34,825 nucleotides of DNA from assembly GCA_021324655.1 (NCBI GenBank), contig JAJPIP010000037.1, forward strand, positions 1-34,825. The letters run 5' to 3'. The translations under genes and the position numbers were made by a program. Origin of the DNA: Pseudomonadota bacterium. Lineage in GTDB: Bacteria; Chloroflexota; UBA5177. Shown here piece by piece: positions 1 to 7,623 of this stretch. The notes under the pieces are model-generated. The model searched no databases, had not been told where the DNA came from, and was given only the letters and a program-made list of their open reading frames with translations. The stretch's first letter is position 1. The number at the start of each line of letters is the position of its first letter.

Positions 1-76
1 CGAGGCAGCAGAGCAACGACTGGTCAATCAGCTGCGCGCCCGCGGCTACACCGTCACCCCGCAGGAAGCAGCCTAA
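1..76 (+). CDS. C-terminal end of an unidentified protein (partial)
   Basis: An open frame with codons starting at base 2 runs to a TAA at 74-76 and gives about 24 residues ending in RGYTVTPQEAA. Codon use is G/C-rich at third positions like the neighbours, so it looks like the end of a real gene that begins left of the window. Nothing in this fragment identifies a family. The next gene (205-1002) converges on it. The 128 bases between the two contain only weak GC-rich inverted repeats near 155-172 and no clear terminator with a T-run. Confidence 0.45.
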   Translation, partial: EAAEQRLVNQLRARGYTVTPQEAA

Positions 77-204
77 CCTCGTCCCCCGATATTTTCATAC
101 CAGCCCTGGCCGCCACGTGTCGAAGCGGATGAGACGGGGTTTGTCCTGCGGGGGCCGGACGAAGGCGTCCCGTCCGCTCGCACCGTCGGAAGGGCGTGCG
201 ACCT

Positions 205-1002
205 TTAGAGGTTTGCCAAGAAATCCAACACAGCCTGGTTGAAGACGTCCGGCCGCTCCATGTGGAGATGGTGAGCCGCATCTGGGATGATGACACGGCG
301 CGCGTTCGGAAGCTCACGCAGGAGCGAATCCGCCGACCCCTGGACATCCGGGACGTCACGCTCGCCCACGATAACGAGCGTGGGCATTGTCAACCGGCCG
401 AGCCGATCCCGTGCGGGCGGCTCGAGGGGAATCTGCTCAACATCGGTTGCCGATTCCCAGACGGCCCGATTCATGGCAACTGACCGGCCTCGTACCTTGG
501 GGTCAACGTCCTCCGGGCGCCGGCCGACACCGTCGATCCAGAGACGCGTCTCGAGCTCCACCGCGCGATCCAGGTCGCCGGCCTCCGCGGCCTCGTCCGC
601 CTCCTGTATTCTCCGCCCGGTCTCCTCGGACATGCCTCCCATCACCGAGGAGGCCAGGATCAGTGATCTCACCATCTCCGGATGGGCCAGCGCGAAGTCA
701 GCGGCAACCCCGGCGCCGAAGGACAGCCCGAGGATATGGGCCTGAGCAATGCCGAGCGCGTGCAGTAATCCGGCGAGATCCTCGTGGTACGCGACTGCCT
801 CCGTGGGCACTGCCGACTCGCCAATGCCGGGCTGGTCGTAGCGGATGACGCGGTGGTGGGCGGCAAAGGCATCCCACTGGTCGTCCCACATGCGTCGGTC
901 GCCGAGCCCACCGTGGATAAGGACGAGAGAATCTCCCTCGCCCTTTGTCTCATACGCGATGTCGCTGCCTCCGGCCAGGGAAATGCGGCCGGACTCCATC
1001 AC
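205..1002 (-). CDS. alpha/beta-fold hydrolase
   Basis: A 265-residue protein of the alpha/beta hydrolase superfamily, of usual length for a single-domain cytoplasmic member. The oxyanion-hole HGG is at residues 30-32, the nucleophile elbow G-L-S-F-G has Ser94, the acid is Asp216 in GERD, and the base is His244 in the AAHHLHMERP stretch, so the Ser-Asp-His triad appears complete. No signal peptide or membrane segment is seen. Its start lies 4 bases after the gyrB stop on the same strand, so it is probably read as the second gene of a gyrB transcript. The substrate cannot be told from sequence; esterase, haloperoxidase-like and lactonase members all look like this. Two adjacent ATG codons open the frame, so the exact start is uncertain by one residue. 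Confidence 0.9.
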   Translation of the reverse strand: MMESGRISLAGGSDIAYETKGEGDSLVLIHGGLGDRRMWDDQWDAFAAHHRVIRYDQPGIGESAVPTEAVAYHEDLAGLLHALGIAQAHILGLSFGAGVAADFALAHPEMVRSLILASSVMGGMSEETGRRIQEADEAAEAGDLDRAVELETRLWIDGVGRRPEDVDPKVRGRSVAMNRAVWESATDVEQIPLEPPARDRLGRLTMPTLVIVGERDVPDVQGSADSLLRELPNARRVIIPDAAHHLHMERPDVFNQAVLDFLANL

Positions 1003-1006
1003 AGAC

Positions 1007-2911
<1,905 letters not shown>

Positions 2912-2970
2912 CTATTTCCTTCCAGTGGCCGGCGCACATCCCCGGCGTGATTTCATATCATCCAGAGCGG

Positions 2971-3024
2971 ATAAAAAGCGATGGGACGAGCGTGCATAAT
3001 TAACCTCGAACAAGCGTCCCATCG
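2971..3024 (-). terminator. inverted repeat with T-run in the gyrB leader (attenuator or terminator candidate)
   Basis: A perfect 10-base inverted repeat, CGATGGGACG at 2979-2988 and CGTCCCATCG at 3015-3024, encloses 26 bases. On the minus strand the second arm is followed by CTTTTTAT, as in an intrinsic terminator. The repeat begins a few bases after the predicted gyrB start site. It could be a leader attenuator, a terminator for tRNA-Pro transcription arriving from 3265, or a DNA operator shared by gyrB and the divergent small gene at 3096. The 26-base loop is long for a simple terminator. Confidence 0.5.
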
Positions 3025-3034
3025 GTAACGTCAG

Positions 3035-3064
3035 ATTGTACCAGATTTCCCGTCATTCCGCCAA
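3035..3064 (-). promoter_or_regulatory. candidate gyrB promoter
   Basis: Reading the minus strand, TTGGCG (3064-3059) and TACAAT (3040-3035) are separated by 18 bases, a good sigma70-type match. Predicted transcription would start near 3028, giving a leader of about 117 bases before the gyrB ATG at 2911. The same TACAAT -10 appears before tRNA-Pro, the DUF2298 genes and the sugar-phosphate transferase in this window. Confidence 0.6.
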
Positions 3065-3095
3065 TTTTCCGAGATCTGTCACGTCGGAGGAAGGC

Positions 3096-3263
3096 ATGAA
3101 AACGCTGCTCAAAATCCTCGCTCTGATCATCTTCGGCCCTCTGATCCTCGGGCTTATCTTCGTCGTCGGCATCGTCGCGATCGTCGCTCTACCGATCCTG
3201 TGGGAAGAGGCAGTCGCCCGGGTGGTCGGACCGCGGCAATATCAGGAGCCCCCGCAAGCGTAG
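3096..3263 (+). CDS. small hydrophobic membrane protein
   Basis: A 55-residue protein starting MKTLLKILAL, with one long or two short hydrophobic segments across residues 4-37 and a short polar tail ending in PPQA. The ATG at 3096 is chosen because a strong Shine-Dalgarno, GGAGGAAGG, lies just ahead at 3086-3094; an upstream TTG at 3036 in the same frame has no such site. The gene sits alone, divergent from gyrB, and its TAG stop at 3261-3263 is one base from the CCA end of the oppositely oriented tRNA-Pro gene. No family is recognised and no function is proposed. Confidence 0.65.
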   Translation: MKTLLKILALIIFGPLILGLIFVVGIVAIVALPILWEEAVARVVGPRQYQEPPQA

Positions 3264-3264
3264 G

Positions 3265-3341
3265 TGGTCGGGGTGCCCGGATTTGAACCGGGGACCTCCT
3301 GCTCCCAAAGCAGGCGCGCTACCAAACTGCGCCACACCCCG
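3265..3341 (-). tRNA. tRNA-Pro (anticodon UGG)
   Basis: The reverse complement folds as a full cloverleaf. The acceptor stem CGGGGTG (3341-3335) pairs with CACCCCG (3275-3269), the anticodon stem is CCTGC/GCAGG with loop TTTGGGA (3309-3303), and the anticodon TGG is at 3307-3305. The T-arm carries GGTTCAAATCC. The discriminator A and an encoded CCA occupy 3268-3265. It decodes proline CCN codons. A near-consensus promoter lies about 45 bases upstream. Confidence 0.97.
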
Positions 3342-3387
3342 ACGTCAGGTACAGCTTGTGCTGAAAAAGACTTGACGGCGGCCTCGC

Positions 3388-3417
3388 ATTGTAGGCCCCT
3401 ACTTGGCAGGAGGTCAA
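3388..3417 (-). promoter_or_regulatory. promoter of tRNA-Pro
   Basis: On the minus strand TTGACC (3417-3412) and TACAAT (3393-3388) are 18 bases apart. The predicted start near 3381 would give a roughly 40-base 5' leader before the mature tRNA end at 3341, to be removed by RNase P. Confidence 0.65.
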
Positions 3418-3460
3418 CGATCTGCCTAAAGTACCCTGTCAACTGAAAGGGAGACCTTCT

Positions 3461-5122
3461 TTGCTCGCATCTGCCTTTGTGCGCCGTTTCGGTGCCCTGC
3501 TGGCCGCCGCCGTCGGCCTGATGAATATCCTGTCGGCCCTCTATCCAGCCATCCCGAGCCGCATCGAATTGCTGCGTGATCTGCTGCCGATGCATCTCAT
3601 TCGCGCTAGTCAGACGGGTACGGTCCTGGTCGGCTTCTGCCTCATCCTGCTGGCCGACGGTCTGCGCCGGAGGCGGCGCCGTGCCATGCAGGCGACGGTC
3701 ATCCTGCTCGGTATTTCCGCCGTCCTCAACCTCACTAAAGGCCTCGACTTCGAGGAAGCATCCGCCGCGCTCATCCTCGGCGTCATCCTCATTGCCGGAC
3801 ACGCCGCCTTCGACATTCCCGGCCGGCTCCCGCAGCCGCGCGATCTCGTGCAGCGCGTCCTGACGTTCGGCTTGCTGTACTACTGTTACGTCCTGGCAGG
3901 ATTCTTCGTGCTGCGCGACTCCGTCTGGCCCACGCCCGGCGTCGTCAGTGCGACGCTGGAGCCGTTCCGCCTCCTCTTTGGTGACCCCTGGTTCACGTAC
4001 ATCAGTCCCCAGGCGGCCTGGTTCGAGCGCTCCATTGCCGTCCTGGGCAGCATCGGGATCCTGTATGCCGTGTCCGTGGTCCTGCGCCCCTTGATCCCGG
4101 CGCGCGTTGCGACCGGGGCCGATATCGGCCGTGCCCGTGACCTGGTGCGACGCTACGGGTCAGACACGTTGTCGTACTTCGCGCTGCAGGACGGCCGATC
4201 CTACTTCTTCGACGTCACCGGCGAGGCGTTCCTCTCGTATCGCGTCTGGGGAACGGTGGCTCTGGTGGGAGGCGACCCGGTTGGCCGCGCCGATCGCATC
4301 GCTCCCCTGATCGACTCTTTCCTTGCCTATGCCGCGTCCGGGGGGCTCGACGTGTGCTTCCTCGGAGTTGGGTGTGAGCGTGCGTCCCTGTACCGCCGGG
4401 CCGGCCTGCGCCTGTTGAAGGTCGGCGAGGAGGCCGTTATCGAGCTCCCTGCCTTCGACGCGGCTGCCCTCAAGCGGAAGGTGCGCCGCGCGGTACGACA
4501 CGTTGAGGAGAGCGGTATATCCCTCCGCTGCTACACGGCGGCGTCGGTCCCTCCCGCAGTCCGGCAACAGATGGAGGGAATCTCTCGTGCCTGGGTAGAG
4601 GAGAAGGGCGGCCAGCAAGGCTTTTCCATGACGCTGGGCCGTCTGCCGCGTCGCAGTGATGAGGACTGCGAGTTGATGGTGGCGCAGGAGGGCGAGTACG
4701 TCTGGGGTTACCTCAGTTTCGTGCCCGCCTATGCCGGCAACGGCTGGTCGCTCGACGCTATGCGTCGTCGCCCGGGGGCCCCGAACGGCCTCACTGAATT
4801 CCTTGTCATCCGGAGCGCGGAAAGTCTTCGTGACCGGGGATACAGAAGCCTCAGCTTGAACTTCGCGACGCTCGCCAACAGTGCCGGCGATATCGACTCC
4901 CGCGCTCTGGATGGCGCTCGCCGCTTCCTCTGGGAGCATCTCTCGTCGGTCTATCAACTCAAATCGCTGTACCAGTTCAACAGCAAGTTCGATCCCGTCT
5001 GGCGCAGCCGCTATCTGGCTTACACCGACCTCCTCAAGATCCCGAAGCTGGCGGTCGCCATCGCGCAAACCGAGGCACCGATCGAACTCTCGCCGGTCCA
5101 TCTGTTTCGGCGTCCCCAGTAA
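3461..5122 (+). CDS. MprF-type phosphatidylglycerol aminoacyltransferase-like protein (DUF2156)
   Basis: A 553-residue membrane protein. About six hydrophobic segments fill residues 8-210, followed by a cytoplasmic DUF2156 (LPG synthase C-terminal, tandem GNAT-like) domain at about 221-545, with landmarks LVRRYGSDTLSYFAL (228-242), LVGGDPVG and LKRKVRRAVRHVEE. In characterised family members this domain transfers lysine, alanine or another amino acid from aminoacyl-tRNA to phosphatidylglycerol on the inner leaflet. It lacks the large N-terminal flippase domain of full MprF (about 840 residues in Staphylococcus aureus); a separate flippase-like gene lies at 5692-6723. The start is TTG at 3461, with AAAGGGAG 7 bases upstream. 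The amino acid donor cannot be predicted. A weak promoter-like pair, TTGGCA/TAAAGT, lies at 3403-3432. Confidence 0.85.
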   Translation: MLASAFVRRFGALLAAAVGLMNILSALYPAIPSRIELLRDLLPMHLIRASQTGTVLVGFCLILLADGLRRRRRRAMQATVILLGISAVLNLTKGLDFEEASAALILGVILIAGHAAFDIPGRLPQPRDLVQRVLTFGLLYYCYVLAGFFVLRDSVWPTPGVVSATLEPFRLLFGDPWFTYISPQAAWFERSIAVLGSIGILYAVSVVLRPLIPARVATGADIGRARDLVRRYGSDTLSYFALQDGRSYFFDVTGEAFLSYRVWGTVALVGGDPVGRADRIAPLIDSFLAYAASGGLDVCFLGVGCERASLYRRAGLRLLKVGEEAVIELPAFDAAALKRKVRRAVRHVEESGISLRCYTAASVPPAVRQQMEGISRAWVEEKGGQQGFSMTLGRLPRRSDEDCELMVAQEGEYVWGYLSFVPAYAGNGWSLDAMRRRPGAPNGLTEFLVIRSAESLRDRGYRSLSLNFATLANSAGDIDSRALDGARRFLWEHLSSVYQLKSLYQFNSKFDPVWRSRYLAYTDLLKIPKLAVAIAQTEAPIELSPVHLFRRPQ

Positions 5123-5163
5123 CGTGGCACGGGTGATGCCGGTTGGACGCCCGGAGGGCCATC

Positions 5164-5457
5164 ATGCAGAACTTTGAATGGGCCGAGAATAATCTGAACG
5201 TGCAGACGCCGCACGAGCTGCAGGACCGCGGCGTTCAGGTCTACTTCGCGCCGAACGTGCCGCGCGGGGTGGAAATCGTCGAACTGGGTACCGGCTCGGT
5301 GACCCGTTTCAACGACAACGAGAAGCGGTCGCCGGTCGGCTATTACGCCAACTATGACTCGTTGCATCGCTATGCTCGCGAGCACAACCTGCCTTTCTCG
5401 GAGTCGAACGGCCAGATCTCCTTCGACCGCTACCCGACGGGCCGGACGAGTCGCTGA
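5164..5457 (+). CDS. small protein of unknown function
   Basis: A 97-residue soluble protein starting MQNFEWAENNLN, rich in Asn, Tyr and charged residues, with no membrane segment or known motif. ATG 5164 is preferred over TTG 5143 because GGAGGG at 5152-5157 is correctly spaced. It begins 41 bases after the DUF2156 synthase on the same strand and probably shares its transcript. The frame continues after the TGA at 5455-5457 into the next small gene without another stop. Confidence 0.6.
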   Translation: MQNFEWAENNLNVQTPHELQDRGVQVYFAPNVPRGVEIVELGTGSVTRFNDNEKRSPVGYYANYDSLHRYAREHNLPFSESNGQISFDRYPTGRTSR

Positions 5458-5472
5458 GGCGGAGGCGCAACC

Positions 5473-5667
5473 CTGAAACGGACGTACGCCGGCGGTCTGA
5501 TTCTCCTGATCGTGTTGGTGATCTGCGCCTTCGCCGTTCCGATCGCCGGGCCGCTGCGAGCGTCTCCCCATCACCTCCTGATCGCCGCGGGCGTCATCGC
5601 CGGCGGCATTGGTATCGGACTCTTGATCGCGGCCGGCGGGACGCGGCTCAGGACCGAATCTCCTTGA
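5473..5667 (+). CDS. small membrane protein with apparent CTG start
   Basis: A 64-residue reading frame beginning KRTYAGG after an apparent CTG start. It has two hydrophobic stretches (about residues 7-25 and 36-56) separated by a polar turn, i.e. a two-helix membrane hairpin. No ATG, GTG or TTG lies between the preceding in-frame TGA (5455) and the hydrophobic core. GGAGG at 5461-5465 stands 7 bases before CTG 5473, which therefore looks like the start. GTG 5512 would cut the first helix. It follows the 97-residue gene by 15 bases and ends 24 bases before the converging flippase-like gene. No family is recognised. Confidence 0.5.
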   Translation: MKRTYAGGLILLIVLVICAFAVPIAGPLRASPHHLLIAAGVIAGGIGIGLLIAAGGTRLRTESP

Positions 5668-5691
5668 CATAGTCTCCAGCAGGCCGGACGT

Positions 5692-6723
5692 TCAGCCGCC
5701 GGCAGCCGTCTCGAAGATCTGCGCAGCGGTCTGCGAGCCGGCGCGGGCAAGATAGACCATCCCGATCACGGTGACGGGGAGAAACACCACCGCGTGACAG
5801 GCGAGGGCGGCCGCGACGGCGGGCGTGCGAGCGACGCCGTACAGTCCGAGCATGAGGACCATGACGTAATCGAAGACGCCAATGTACGCCGGCGCGGCCG
5901 GGACAGCCATGCTGAGGAAGAGCACCGCGGTGAGGAGCACGACGCCGGCCGGCGGGAGCTGGATGTCGAAGGCTGCGAGGGCAAGCCACACCTGCACCAC
6001 CGTGGCCGCCCAGATGAGGCACGTCCAGACGACAAAGGAGGCGGCCGATGACCCGGAGTGTAGTGCCCTGACCCCCGCCGTGACTTGCTGGAGAACACCG
6101 CCGACGCGGGTCTCTCGATAACGTCCGAAGATCCACCAGGCTCGCCGGCCCGTCCGCATGAGGGCAGCGACGAGGATGAGGCCTCCCAGGATCAGGGCGC
6201 CCAGGACGCCGGCGACGACGGCCGTCATCAGGATGCGGGGCGGCAATGCGACGCTCGGGGCGAGGACAAACAGGATCACGCATAGCGTCAGGCCATCTGC
6301 CACGCGCTCGACAGCAATGGTGGATATTGTACGAACCAGGCTGATGGTCCCTTGCCGTGCCAGCCAGTACGCGCTCACCAGGTCGCCTATGCGGGCCGGG
6401 AGCAAGGTGTTGACGGCATAGCCGACGTTGAGGGCAGCGAATAGGACATTGCGGCCGGGGCTGTCCGCGCCGAGCAGTACCCGCCAGCGCTCCACCTTGA
6501 GAAACAGGATAGCGACTGACGGAGTCACGGCGGCAGCCAGCAGCCAGTAGTTGGCGCGCGACAGCGTGCGCACCAGGACATGGCCGTTGACGCCGCGGAG
6601 CAGCAGAACGATGAGCACGATCCCGAGGACCGTCCCGACGGTCAGCGAGATCAGGCGGGGCAGTGCGCGGCGAAGGCGTCCAGGGGACGAGCTACCGGCC
6701 AGGGGTGCCGGCGAAATAGACAT
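5692..6723 (-). CDS. MprF-flippase-like integral membrane protein (UPF0104 family)
   Basis: About 343 residues from ATG 6723, nearly all membrane-embedded with 7-8 helices. It matches the LPG_synthase_TM/UPF0104 family: LKVERWRVLLG after the second helix, then a characteristic LNVGYAVNTLLPARIGDLVSAYWL-type stretch and TISTIAVERVADG. In MprF this module flips aminoacylated phosphatidylglycerol; stand-alone relatives are thought to move lipids or lipid-linked sugars. A TTG at 6768 would add 15 residues, but it lies in a GC hairpin with no ribosome site, so ATG 6723 is preferred, although its own ribosome site is weak. It faces the DUF2156 synthase gene across two tiny genes, suggesting a split MprF system, but the large glycan neighbourhood to the right is an alternative partner. 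Confidence 0.8.
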   Translation of the reverse strand: MSISPAPLAGSSSPGRLRRALPRLISLTVGTVLGIVLIVLLLRGVNGHVLVRTLSRANYWLLAAAVTPSVAILFLKVERWRVLLGADSPGRNVLFAALNVGYAVNTLLPARIGDLVSAYWLARQGTISLVRTISTIAVERVADGLTLCVILFVLAPSVALPPRILMTAVVAGVLGALILGGLILVAALMRTGRRAWWIFGRYRETRVGGVLQQVTAGVRALHSGSSAASFVVWTCLIWAATVVQVWLALAAFDIQLPPAGVVLLTAVLFLSMAVPAAPAYIGVFDYVMVLMLGLYGVARTPAVAAALACHAVVFLPVTVIGMVYLARAGSQTAAQIFETAAGG

Positions 6724-6751
6724 CAATCCAGATAACGGCGAGACACGCTGA

Positions 6752-6782
6752 TATAATGCCGCGGCCAAGAGCCGGCCGCGGC
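6752..6782 (+). promoter_or_regulatory. TATAAT box followed by a GC hairpin, upstream of the methyltransferase
   Basis: A perfect TATAAT sits at 6752-6757 in the divergent region, followed directly by a 9-base perfect stem, GCCGCGGCC (6758-6766) and GGCCGCGGC (6774-6782), with a 7-base loop. No good -35 is seen at 16-19 bases. The hairpin has no T-run, so it is not an intrinsic terminator. If the box is used, the plus-strand transcript would start inside or just at this hairpin. Confidence 0.35.
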
Positions 6783-6810
6783 AGGCGCCGGCCCCGGGTC
6801 CAGGGCGATT

Positions 6811-7608
6811 GTGTCGACGGCGGCACGACCGCAGTATATGCGAGTAAGGGTCAAGATCGTGCCAGACGAGAACGTTGTCTCCCTTCCCGCTTCGTCATGG
6901 GATGAAGCGCAACGTCAGGCCGCTTTTTTTGACAGGCAGCGCAACCGTTACGCGGTCGACGCTATCCTGCGGCCGCCGTACCACACGCAGCTCGAGCTGG
7001 CACAGATTCTCCGTCGCATCGATGCCCTGAAGCTGGGTCCGGATGACACCATCGTGGATTTTGGGGCCGGGTCAGGGCGGGTCAGTATCCCCCTCCTCCA
7101 GCGTGGCCATCCGGTCGTCGCCGTCGACGTCAGCGAGCAATCGCTGGCAGAGCTTCGCGCGCTGGCGGAGTCCCTCGGACTGACCGGATTGACGACCAGC
7201 ACGACCCTGCCGACGGGGGACTTCGGCGCGATTGTCGGCGCGGATATTCTGCACCACGTGGACATGGAGGAGTACCTGCCCGGGATGCACGCCGCGCTCC
7301 AGCCGGGCGGGGCGATCGTGTTCTCGGAGCCAGGTGCCCTCAATCCAGCCTGGTACGTGTATCTGCCGCTGTTCTACGACTGGTCCGTGGAGCGCGGGGT
7401 CATGACCTGCACCTCGTGGAATCTCTCCCGCAGCCTTCGCCGACACGGTTTCACCGACATCACGCTCACCGGCCTGGGCCTCGCGCCACGCTCGCTCCTA
7501 TCCCACGTCCCTGCGGCGTGTCGGCTGAACGACGAACTTGGGGCCGTTCCGGGGCTCAACCAGTTCGCCTACCGCTACATTGTCGAGGCCCGGAAAGCCT
7601 CGCACTAG
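6811..7608 (+). CDS. class I SAM-dependent methyltransferase
   Basis: A 265-residue protein with the Rossmann methyltransferase signature: motif I VDFGAGSGR at residues 82-90, the acidic ribose-binding residue Asp106 in VVAVDVS, and a motif IV-like GADILHHV at 143-150. The acceptor is unknown; the C-terminal half has the loose sequence typical of small-molecule or sugar methyltransferases. GTG 6811 is taken as start with a modest AGGG upstream; ATG 6838 is possible. It heads the plus-strand run of glycosyltransferase genes and ends 15 bases before the next, so a role in modifying a glycan or lipid-linked sugar is a reasonable inference. Confidence 0.85.
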   Translation: MSTAARPQYMRVRVKIVPDENVVSLPASSWDEAQRQAAFFDRQRNRYAVDAILRPPYHTQLELAQILRRIDALKLGPDDTIVDFGAGSGRVSIPLLQRGHPVVAVDVSEQSLAELRALAESLGLTGLTTSTTLPTGDFGAIVGADILHHVDMEEYLPGMHAALQPGGAIVFSEPGALNPAWYVYLPLFYDWSVERGVMTCTSWNLSRSLRRHGFTDITLTGLGLAPRSLLSHVPAACRLNDELGAVPGLNQFAYRYIVEARKASH

Positions 7609-7623
7609 ACATCCCGCCCGCCC

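Noticed and set aside
4160-5101. A 313-codon minus-strand frame opposite the DUF2156 gene
   Set aside because: It is an antisense shadow without motifs or ribosome site; the plus-strand gene carries the family landmarks.
6758-6782. The GCCGCGGCC hairpin as an intrinsic terminator
   Set aside because: No T-run follows on either strand, and no transcript is expected to end there.
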